A stretch of 64,000 bases of DNA from Protonemura montana (lineage: Eukaryota; Arthropoda; Insecta; Plecoptera; Nemouridae): the NCBI GenBank assembly GCA_947568835.1, contig OX387606.1:12462001-12526000 (forward strand), given 5' to 3'. Below are positions 51,901 to 58,089 of the stretch, piece after piece. The position numbers and the translations under genes are program-made. Every line of letters starts with the position of its first letter. Positions within the stretch are counted from its first letter, which is position 1. Under the pieces are notes generated by a model, which worked only from the letters and a program-made list of their open reading frames with translations, did not search any database and had not been told where the DNA came from.

Positions 51901-53785
51901 CAATTTATTATTGATAGGACCTCAATCTTTCTGAACGCAGCGGTGTATGGGGTAGGGGCTGGGGGGGGGGAGGGCGTTTAAAAGCCTGTAACTGTGTACT
52001 GTGAACCTCTTCGAGTGTGATGTGGTTCACCGGTGAGTGTTTTTTTTTTCTTTTTTTTACCCGCGACACGGTAAGAATTTGAACTAGTAAAGGGAAGCGA
52101 TACAGTCGCGGTATACCGTTTTGCTTTTTAACTTTCCACCATAAAAGTAAAATGTTTGTTTTTGTTCTACCACTTACAAAAGTGTGGAAAAAAGGCCGTA
52201 AAGCTCGTGTGCGATTGCAACTGCAATGCATCTGTGTGGATGTACCGTGCCCACGAGTGTGTAGTAACACATTTTAATCCACTTATTCGAGAGCAGCAAC
52301 AAAAATGTAGATCATTAGCGAGCGGCGGTACATGAAACCGGTTTACACGGCGCGCGATGTCCGAATTCGCCGCGGCGTCGTCCTAGTTCGGGGACGCCGC
52401 GCCGCGTCGCGGTCGACGAGCGACGACCGTGCGGTAAAACGACGCCACTCGGCCACTTCCGGGGGTCGCGGCGCCGAGCTCGAGCCGTCACACGAAACCG
52501 AGCACCGAGTTAGCACGTGTGCATGGCCCATGCAAAAGTGATACCTTTTGCGGCGAGTGGGTTCAAAATTTCTGCGGTTCGGTTTCAACTTTTAAAACGT
52601 TTTCATATATTTTTTTAGTGCACATGATATTTCACAAGTGCCACTTGCAAATGGTCAAAAAAATTGGGAGCTTTGTGTTTTGTTTAGTCATGAATATATG
52701 TGAGCGCTTGATTATAGCGCTGTCATATAAAAACTGTAATTGCAATTTCGCACATTATGCGAACAAATGACACCTTTCAAGCGGAAGTTATAGGTCAAGT
52801 ACGTAGTTATTTGCCTTTTACGTACATGAAATCCGTAAGATTTTTACGAGCGTTATTTTAATTATAATTATGCAGAGATATTAACCGTAACATGAGCCTG
52901 CATGCGGGGTTTTAGTCGGAAACTATAATGAAGTCGCGGAAATGCAGCTAGGCGTGGAAACGGCCACGAGATAACGATCCCAACTTATCAGGAATACATC
53001 GTCCTCTGCAATAGTCGCCTTATAGCGGCGAGTTTGTGAGACAAAAAAAAAGGAAGGACTCCGCAGTACCAACTTCTGTGTTCGTGGCTAAGGAACTGGA
53101 AGGCGAACTCCTTTACTGGCGACCGGTAATGACGGACAATTAAAATAAAGAGAGTGAAGATAATGGCAATGGGGGCTGTCCACTTTCATGGGGGGAAAAA
53201 CTAAAGCGAAGCATTTTAGCGTTGCCTTAATGTTGGGCAAAAGTAATACGGCCTGTTGAATTGACTTCGCACTCACATTTTATTTTTATTTCTTTCTAAT
53301 GGGAAAGTTTGAAGAGCGCTTAGGGAAAATTATGTACGTCAATCTTGTTTAATGCTTTATAAATTGAAACCGAACACGAATCCCGACATTTTGTGTTAAC
53401 CTACATCCTTTACCTATAATACTTCACACATGAAGTCAAAGTTCAATCTAAGACATCGTGTACGGTGCAACAAGACGACACTGTTGTAAACAATTAAAGA
53501 AATATAAAAGAAATAGCACCCTCGTGTATTAACTAGAGCCAGTTGGCTCATTAAACTTTCACCTGTTGTCTCTCAAACTCTCTGAAGTCGAGTTCGTTTA
53601 CGAACCCACCCTTCTGTAATAAATACAGAATGGTATATTCCTCCCCCCTCTCTCTCGCTCTCTCTAGAGTTAAAATTTTGTGTGTCAAATAACTTACATG
53701 GCTCCGACGTAGAGGGCGTCTCGCTTCTCGTCTACGTAGAAAGTGCGGTAATACATTTTCCCACAGGAGAACTCGCGTACGTGTT
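3842..53785 (-). CDS. Sema2a: class 2 secreted semaphorin (Semaphorin-2A-like), 12 exons, 5' end missing
   Basis: Gene-level entry for twelve exons from 53698-53785 down to 3842-3916. All splice phases agree and the join gives 670 residues plus TGA. Order in window numbering: sema beta-propeller about 1-460; PSI domain about 470-495 with CVHDPYCGWDKDSNKC; Ig domain about 514-610 with Cys535 and Cys592 or Cys600; C-terminal tail to 670. There is no membrane segment, so the product is secreted. Several N-X-S/T sites are present, for example NLT at 105. In Drosophila, Sema2a is a repulsive guidance cue read by Plexin B; the same role here is inferred. Drosophila Sema2a is about 724 residues, so roughly 55 N-terminal residues with the signal peptide are missing. 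The short introns (327-715 bases) between 3917 and 7896 hold nothing recognised. A Sema2b paralogue is less likely given the tail, but not excluded. Confidence 0.95.
4252..4495 (-). CDS. Sema2a: semaphorin exon 11 of those visible: second half of Ig domain
   Basis: It starts with A after acceptor ATTCCAG (completing Arg565) and ends with GCG before donor GTAAGC. It encodes ADKYIETADRGLVIIAVNEA to KTWERSQA (81 residues). NEADSGRYDC is the classic Ig strand F motif (Asp-x-Gly-x-Tyr-x-Cys). YNITVDAHRC and DWCHEFEKYK are typical of class 2 semaphorins. Reading through the donor would add VSKTIH and a stop at 4233-4231. Confidence 0.96.
4823..5004 (-). CDS. Sema2a: semaphorin exon 10: first half of Ig domain
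   Basis: It begins at phase 0 after acceptor CTGCAG with DVSNSTLGVCDSS and ends TAC-AG before GTGAGC. It has 60 whole residues, including VVTWGQSIHLGCFVK (Ig strand B cysteine, residue 535) and VTWFHYSKEKGRYQ (strand C tryptophan). It has an N-glycosylation sequon NST. The neighbouring introns are 327 and 397 bases. Confidence 0.96.
5402..5688 (-). CDS. Sema2a: semaphorin exon 9: end of sema domain and PSI domain
   Basis: It starts AT after TTGCAG, completing Asn409, and ends CTG-CAG before GTACGA. It encodes TGRVYKIVQW, then VASDHGVRQIDLVMCAKRYD and CLRCVHDPYCGWDKDSNKC. The last blade of the propeller runs straight into the cysteine-rich PSI module, whose DPYCGWD core is a semaphorin/plexin hallmark. 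95 whole residues; intron to the right 5689-6403 (715 bases). Confidence 0.97.
6404..6704 (-). CDS. Sema2a: semaphorin exon 8: sema domain
   Basis: It starts at phase 0 with ATFKGKFKEQ after CTCTCAG and ends GGA-ACA-A before GTACGT. 100 whole residues, including WLPVLTSKVPEPRPGQC, VLNFIRSHPLMDSAV and YKRDLVFTHLVVD. P-PRPG-C and NFIRSHPLMD are strongly conserved sema-domain segments. The intron to the right is 6705-7235 (531 bases). Confidence 0.97.
7236..7348 (-). CDS. Sema2a: semaphorin exon 7: sema domain
   Basis: It starts AG after CCCACAG, completing Gln271, and ends CAG before GTATGC. It encodes SIYKVPGFDTRFYGVFTTST then NGLMGSAICSFNIDDIQ (37 residues). F-TTSTNG--GSA-C-F is the conserved propeller strand shared by invertebrate semaphorins. 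The intron to the right is 7349-7896 (548 bases). Confidence 0.97.
7897..8127 (-). CDS. Sema2a: semaphorin exon 6: sema domain
   Basis: It starts AA after TTTCAG, completing Lys194, and ends ATA-C before GTAAGT. 76 whole residues: PNFVGSYDVGEYVYFFFRET, VEYINCGKNVYSRVARVCKK, DTGGKN, WATYLKARLNCSIPGEFPFY. FVGS-D-G-YVYFFFRE and RVARVCK-D-GG are among the most conserved stretches of the sema domain. Carries sequon NCS. Confidence 0.97.
8128..13377 (-). other. semaphorin intron, 5.2 kb
   Basis: No second gene was recognised on either strand. It holds a threefold 13-bp repeat at 9575-9613, a short GA run near 9785-9798, and a GTGGAGGTGCC site at 12553-12563 that recurs elsewhere in the window. The rest is ordinary AT-rich sequence. 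Confidence 0.75.
9575..9613 (+). repeat. 13-bp unit repeated three times
   Basis: The unit TAATCAACCAAGG occurs head to tail at 9575, 9588 and 9601, the last copy differing only at its end. It is a short minisatellite with no evident function. Confidence 0.9.
13378..13648 (-). CDS. Sema2a: semaphorin exon 5: sema domain
   Basis: It starts at phase 0 with SNLTHLPRHQYVPGVGMGIA after TTCGCAG and ends GAC-A before GTGAGT. 90 whole residues, including KCPYDPTDNSTAVWVE, GLYSGSNAEFTKADTVIFRT and FKRTLKYDSKWLD. CPYDP-DNST, the LYSGT/SNAEF-KAD motif and LKYDSKWL are class-wide sema signatures. Sequons NLT, NST and NMS are visible. It is the largest 5'-half exon and lies between introns of 5.2 and 2.1 kb. 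Confidence 0.97.
13649..15764 (-). other. semaphorin intron, 2.1 kb
   Basis: No conserved exon or RNA gene was found. The section 14146-15143 is moderately GC-rich and has several overlapping open frames on both strands, none resembling a known protein. It may contain an old mobile-element fragment, but I cannot assign one. Confidence 0.7.
15765..15872 (-). CDS. Sema2a: semaphorin exon 4: sema domain
   Basis: Exactly 36 codons, phase 0 at both ends, between ATTACAG and GTAAGT. It encodes HFDCRNHIRVIQPMGDGGRL then YMCGTNAHSPKDWVIY. C-NHIRV and the L-CGTNA-SP motif are sema landmarks. It is 108 bases, too short to stand out in an ORF scan, but the match across its whole length is clear. Confidence 0.97.
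18057..18195. repeat. CpG-rich GACGTC/GACGCCGACG module with inverted repeats
   Basis: The segment carries ACGACGCCGACG and repeated GACGTCGACGTCGG. A perfect 9-bp inverted repeat CGACGTCCA (18159-18167) / TGGACGTCG (18176-18184) encloses an 8-base loop. AATTGGTT near 18062 and AACCAATT near 18144 also face each other. Similar modules recur at 36110, 40510, 52352 and 62978. It could be a degraded non-autonomous DNA transposon; no transposase is visible. Confidence 0.45.
20847..20866. repeat. (AC)10 microsatellite
   Basis: Twenty bases of perfect AC dinucleotide repeat inside a semaphorin intron. Confidence 0.95.
21310..21326 (+). repeat. poly-C tract, 17 bases
   Basis: Uninterrupted run of 17 C followed by C/T-rich sequence. 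One of at least eight G or C runs of 10 or more in this window. Confidence 0.9.
25411..25815 (+). mobile_element. 5S-rRNA-derived SINE-like element (SINE3 type), degraded
   Basis: Positions about 25411-25510 resemble the first ~95 bases of 5S rRNA: GAAACACCGG, TCTCGT, GATCACCGAAG, then an AAGTAAATCAACAC segment standing where the internal A box lies, and a box-C-like AATGTGTGACC. The order and spacing follow 5S rRNA, but with mismatches and small indels, so it is not a working 5S gene. About 300 bases of body follow, ending in a tail with TGCGTCGTTAAACACCACA, which looks like the LINE-related tails of SINEs. No target-site duplication was identified, so the ends are approximate. A lone 5S pseudogene is the alternative. 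Confidence 0.55.
27252..27314 (-). CDS. Sema2a: semaphorin exon 3: sema domain
   Basis: A 63-base exon, 21 codons, phase 0 at both ends, between TTTCCAG and GTAAGC. It encodes KDALSLEPSNVANCVSKGKS and E. L-L-P----C-SKGKSE followed by --DC-NHIRV on the next exon is the expected insect Sema2a order. It sits between introns of 8.0 and 11.4 kb. Confidence 0.94.
28933..29090 (+). repeat. possible tRNA-derived SINE fragment
   Basis: AGTTCGAGTCC near 28969 differs by one base from the RNA polymerase III B box GGTTCGAGTCC. About 30 bases upstream TGTCAAGCCGGG loosely resembles an A box. The spacing is shorter than in a true tRNA and no cloverleaf can be drawn, so it is not a tRNA gene. GC-rich sequence continues to about 29090. 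Confidence 0.3.
31291..31304 (+). repeat. poly-C tract, 14 bases
   Basis: Uninterrupted run of 14 C inside a semaphorin intron, followed by GTCCCCCTCCCC. Confidence 0.9.
34450..35154 (+). other. long ORF of unknown meaning (234 codons)
   Basis: An ATG-started frame beginning MCPRPSLPISS and ending CIWEFY, antisense to the semaphorin gene and ending 144 bases left of exon 35299-35350. No domain, signal peptide or catalytic motif was recognised. At this base composition a stop is expected about every 16 codons, so the length is unusual. It could be part of an unrecognised mobile element, an intronic gene, or chance. I do not claim it is a gene. Confidence 0.2.
35299..35350 (-). CDS. Sema2a: semaphorin exon 2 of those visible: sema domain (52-base exon)
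   Basis: It begins with G after TTTCCAG, completing Met29, and ends TGC-GAG before GTAAGA. It encodes DKVFRLNLSNIGQSSCE (17 residues). The junction with the previous exon gives LYVGAM-DKVFRLNL, the conserved start of the first propeller blade in semaphorins. It is the smallest exon seen here, between introns of 18.3 and 8.0 kb. Confidence 0.95.
35672..35692 (+). repeat. poly-C tract, 21 bases
   Basis: The longest homopolymer in the window, 21 uninterrupted C. It lies about 320 bases upstream (on the minus strand) of the semaphorin exon ending at 35350. Confidence 0.9.
36110..36314. repeat. CpG-rich element with GACGCCGAC ends, possible MITE
   Basis: TGAACCGACGCCGAC begins at 36110, and GTCGGCGTCGCGTTTTC at 36298-36314 reads as its near inverse, giving about 205 bases with imperfect inverted ends. 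The left end shares 15 bases exactly with 62978-62992. The interior has further GCGTCGCGTCG and AGCGACGTC. No coding capacity. A degraded non-autonomous DNA element is the best guess. Confidence 0.4.
39393..39419. repeat. (TA)n microsatellite, 27 bases
   Basis: Perfect TA dinucleotide run in the large semaphorin intron. Confidence 0.95.
40510..40580. repeat. CpG-rich GACGCCG/CGACGTCGGCG inverted module
   Basis: GCGACGCCGTCAACGACGTC is followed, after about 11 bases, by CGACGTCGGCGTCGGCGTC, which is its imperfect inverse (about three mismatches over 18). Same sequence flavour as the modules at 18057, 36110, 52352 and 62978. Confidence 0.4.
41038..41418 (+). repeat. tandem minisatellite, five units of about 71-89 bp
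   Basis: Units start at 41038, 41127, 41198, 41272 and 41345. Each opens with a version of GTGGAGGTGCCAGTCCGTG, continues with CTCTGCGGGCTGCGTTCAG, and later copies have AGGTTAGCTTCCACTTTCAC. The last two starts are exactly 73 bases apart and nearly identical; the first two units are more diverged. CACTTTCAC (41252-41260 and 41325-41333) faces GTGAAAGTG (41272-41280 and 41345-41353), so a hairpin spans each of these unit junctions. Confidence 0.9.
43797..43810 (+). repeat. poly-C tract, 14 bases
   Basis: Uninterrupted C run in the large semaphorin intron. Confidence 0.9.
46210..46500. promoter_or_regulatory. CpG-rich block with 14-bp palindrome, possible regulatory element
   Basis: A GC- and CpG-rich island in AT-rich intron. 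It contains the perfect palindrome GCGCTGCGCAGCGC at 46389-46402, which partly resembles NRF1/Ewg-type GCGCA sites, plus ordered-looking flanks (CCGGGCCAATTAAACTCATT). No exon with conserved coding sequence was found in it. Regulatory function is only a guess. Confidence 0.25.
52352..52480. repeat. CpG-rich inverted-repeat module
   Basis: Very CpG-dense. CGCGGCGTC (52371-52379) and GACGCCGCG (52393-52401) form a perfect 9-bp inverted repeat; GTCGCGGTCGACGAGCGACG and AAACGACGCC follow. It has the same flavour as the other GACGCC modules here. Confidence 0.4.
53698..53785 (-). CDS. Sema2a: most 5' semaphorin exon visible: start of sema domain
   Basis: It begins AA after GTTACAG, completing a split codon, and ends GCC-AT before GTAAGT. 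It encodes HVREFSCGKMYYRTFYVDEK then RDALYVGA (28 residues). HVREF-CGK-YYRTF----E-RD-LYVGAM is the known opening of the insect Sema2a sema domain. The sequence before it (signal peptide and a short N-terminal segment) must come from one or more exons further right. Confidence 0.96.
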
Positions 53786-55090
53786 CTGTAACATAAACAA
53801 AGTGGGGCCCAGTTAGAGGTGTGTGTGCACTGGATGGCGTCGCCCCGTCGTGGGGAAGGGAGCAGGGAACGATGCCGGGTCATAGGTGACCAGACAGAGG
53901 GGATTCCCGGAATATTAGCAGTTGTGTCTACAAGGGGGAATTTTCTGAGACACCCATTGAGTCAAAAAAAAAATAAAGGAAAAGAAATGAAGCATCAATC
54001 TCATCTCTGACTTATTTCTTTTCGGAAATCTGTAAGCAAAGACAACGGTGAGGTCGAAAACGTAGTAACGAGAAAACGCAGAAAGCTTTATTATTGACGA
54101 TTTATGTAAAGTGTCGATACAATTTAACTATCTCGTGTATCACAAGTAATTTTCTAGTTCATATAGTTTATAGATCTGTTCGGTTTGATACACATTGAAA
54201 GTAGAATCAACGAGGCGCACCGATCGCGATGAGAAAAGATCAAAATCCCATTTCATTTTGAATTGAATATATTTCTCAAACAATCTGACACCACCGCGAG
54301 TCCAAAGTACGTTCAACACCATACACATTCCATTCGCCAAACCCAGTTGATTGCAAACAAGAAAAAAGAAACATCACCAGCGAAAACATTCCTTGCGGGA
54401 TTGGTTTGTACTTAAATTGCCTCATGCCCGTGACGTATTGTGTGGCTAGAATGAGTGTGCGCACAGTAAATAAATAGAATGCGTACAGCACGGGTGTACA
54501 GCACGCTCGCACACACACATACACACACAGAGTTGTGTACACATGGCTGGTTGACTGCCGGTTGCAAATGTCACTCTTAGAGTGTGAACTCTTTAGGGAA
54601 TTCACGCACTCAAAAGCCGAGGGAACCGTGGGGGCCATCACGTGACTTATTAATGCTCTCATATTCACCCTTCAGGCGTGACGTCAATCAGCGTTCACCG
54701 TGAGACAGGAGGCGAGGTACACTGAGAAGGTATGCGTAGCGTTCAATCGGGTGGGGCACGGGGTGAACATGATCAGGGACATGACACGCCACATTAGCTT
54801 TGGTGTGAGCGTTCGTCAGCTAGGATACTTGTATCGATGTGTTTGAAGTTTCTGGGAGAGTTGATTCTAAAGTTGAATTTATGGTAACTCTCAAGCACTG
54901 TTTTTTGTGGAAGGGAAGTCGGGGGGATGGCTTACAGTAGTTATTTCTAATTTCAGATGGCTGTGTGTAGTGTCGCAAAATGTTGAATTTGGATCTGTTG
55001 GTCCGTATTGGACTTGAGTCGCTTCGTATTTAGTCATGGCTTATTATTTTATATAAACAGACAATTGCGGTCGATGGGATTCTGTTTTTT

Positions 55091-55112
55091 GTTGTTGTTG
55101 TTGTTGTTGTTG
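55091..55112. repeat. (GTT)7 microsatellite
   Basis: Perfect trinucleotide run in the 5' intron of the semaphorin gene. Confidence 0.95.
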
Positions 55113-58071
55113 ATAACAATGAAGCCCGGAGGTAAAACTAATCACAGAGTTTTAATGCTACATGTTCTGGGCAACGTACGACCGAATGCCAACAGCAATC
55201 GTATGAACAATGAGCACCAAAGCCACAGGTGTTTGATCGGATTGCAGATTGATAATCAATCAAACTTCATGAAATCAGGATTGTATTTTTATTCTATTGT
55301 AAAACCCTATGCACACATGAGTAGGTACGCCAATGAATGCAAATGACTCCGAAATCGAGGGGCTGCTTACCATCCCTTTTATTTTTTAGCTGGCTCAAAA
55401 TAAACCTAAAACAACCGACCAAACAAACGTACTGGCGATGGCAACCGCTACAAAACACAGTACCGAATCCCTCTAGCAATCTGATTTCTGCGTGCGTATT
55501 CCATTGGACCATCGAAAGCATTCCATTGTTCGCGGCTATCACTTTTAAAATCACTTCGCGGGCACAACTTGCTCATTTAGCACCGATCGAGAACAAAGCG
55601 TTCGCGGTTTACGCGCAAAGCGGCCGTGGATGCAGATGTTTTTTTGCTCTTTTGTTCGTTATTTCACTTGATATTTTATCGCAAAGCTTCTGGTTGAATT
55701 GGCTTACCAAAAAGAGAAGTTGAAATTTGTTATCAGGTGGGTAGCCAGTGCAGTCAAAAACAGAAAATTAATATCCTATCACAAGCTTACGCACTAAGTG
55801 AATACGCACAGAGTTTTCACAACTAACAGAACACAATGCTGGTAGCAGATTTGCGAGCCCGGCACCTCCACCCGGCTAAAAACACAAGCCGTTCTTTGAG
55901 CTCATTTCAGAATCACACGCATCGAGGGTAAAACGAACGAATGCAGTTTTTAGTCGCCAAGACGTAAAAATAAAAATATACAGCGCATAATACCTAAAAC
56001 GGCGGTTAAATTGTAGATGAGAGCGCTGCGGCAAACTCATTATTTTCCCTGAGCTTTCACGTTTTTCTACCCTTTCACTCCCTTTTTTAACAAGATCTCG
56101 AGAGTGTATGCACACACGATAAACTACGCACCGACGGCAATATGCGTGCAAACAATGCGTGCTAACGAATGCCCGACATGCGAAACGCGTATGCCGCATG
56201 GACACCCGTGTCGTGTCTAATATGTCCGCGTTGTTCCCCGGACGAATTGAGGCACATCCGGCGTTTTACTCCCCCGACTGAAAACTTGAATGATTATCTA
56301 CCCCCTTTTTTGATTCAGCGTGATCGTGAATCACGGAATGCTTACGCTATAAATTCAGCTTTCGGTCGGTATTTTGTGTGGGGAATGACATTGGTCATGA
56401 GTGGAAAGGTGTGTAAAAAAAGACAGATATTCTAAATAATGTCAGTTAGAGGTGGACATATACAATTTTATAGTTTTAGTAAATCGTAAATTTGCGTATT
56501 GTTCTGCAGCGCATTACTTTTTATAAGTTCGATTCATAGCTATAAATCGAGGTTATGATACACCACGTAATTCACCTTTGAAATAATAGAATAGGTATAA
56601 TTAGTAATTTTTTTTTTGTTATCAAAACTACAGTGAAAACGTGACCGGTATCAATAATGCACGTTTCATGCGGCACGGGACATGAAATGTACACTAATAT
56701 AATTCATCAGATAGCCCCCGCCGGTAGCAGAGCAGAGCGCGGTCGGCCAGTATGTAATCATACGCACGACACTACCCTACCTGGTGCCTCCACCTATCCA
56801 GACTGCTGGGTGAAATATCTCACCCCATTTGTTCGGGCTTGTTAAAATCACGTAACACATCGCATTTGAAAAATAATTTGCGCAAACCCACAAGTATCTT
56901 AATGTCTTCGTAAATATACGTACGTTTATCGAAATTACGCTTTTCTTTTCAAATAAGTTAACATAGTAATATGAAGGTAACAGACCAAAAAAAACGGAAA
57001 ATCGTTGCGCTCGTTGTTACACGAAAGCATGCACGTTACCTGTTAATTACTATGGCCAAAGATATCTGAATTCAAAGCTCGATAGCAGACAAAAATAGCA
57101 CTTTGTACCATGCGGTACAACAATTAGCATATTGTGTGATTCGCATAGCTTCACGCACATATTTCACGATGCGCGTGACAGATTACGCGTGATCACTCGG
57201 CGCTATGTTTCGTAACAAGCACGGCGTTATGGCATTAAGGTAGATAGAGTGTATACGCCTCGGATTCAAGCTTATTCATCATCAAGACCTACTTATCTGT
57301 ACGAGAAGGGACGTCGAATAAAATGGGGAGAGATTCTGTGAATGTCAAAAACTTTCAAATGAAGATGTATTGGATCGCTCGCGCGAAAATATATAGGTGG
57401 GGTATGCTGGCCGGGAATTTATGTATATTCTACTGGCATTTTATGCTCGCGTCTTTGGTATATATATATAGGGTAAAAATTGAACTGAAGAGACTTGATC
57501 AATATGTTTCTCGTGCGCTTTCGGAAACAACATTTTTGCCCCAAGTACATATTTTACATAAAGTAAGAAGAAACTATGCGCATAGCCGTCCTCATAAAAA
57601 TATGTGACAAGTGCATTTGGTGCATAGATGCACTGCAGTGCATGAGTAAGATTCACTAAGCGTGCAAAGGATTTCAAAATATTTCATATTCTAAGACATT
57701 GTTGGGATTTCTCATAATCCATACAGCACTCGTGCTAGCTTGAATGCAAATTTTCGCGGTAATAGTTTCTGCAGTTAATGTGGTGTTAACAACATCATTA
57801 TGTCTGGAAGCCAGACCCAATCAATTGTAGAGCTTCTTACTGCATAATTTTACTGTTTTTTTTTTTGTTTGTTTTTTTCGTACCTTCAATGCAAAACACG
57901 CTGTGAAACAAGTTAAATGCAGCCAGAAAGCAGCTCATGATGCAAACATCACTTAAAGCAATCATGACAAGTGAGCACAATCTGTGAATTGTGGATATTA
58001 TCACAGAGTGACGAACGCGACCGGTGCACTTCAAAGGAAATGGTATTCTACCATTGGATCACACAAACATG

Positions 58072-58089
58072 CACACACACACACACACA
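58072..58089. repeat. (CA)9 microsatellite
   Basis: Perfect CA dinucleotide run in the 5' semaphorin intron. Confidence 0.9.

Larger units (their letters stand above)
35351..53697 (-). other. semaphorin intron, 18.3 kb
   Basis: The largest closed intron in the window. No second gene was recognised on either strand. It contains a 21-base poly-C run (35672-35692), CpG-rich modules at 36110-36314, 40510-40580 and 52352-52480, a (TA)n microsatellite (39393-39419), a tandem minisatellite (41038-41418), a CpG-rich block with a 14-bp palindrome (46210-46500), and shorter C/G runs at 43797, 49039 and 51961. Large 5' introns of guidance genes often hold enhancers, but none can be identified here from sequence alone. 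Confidence 0.75.
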
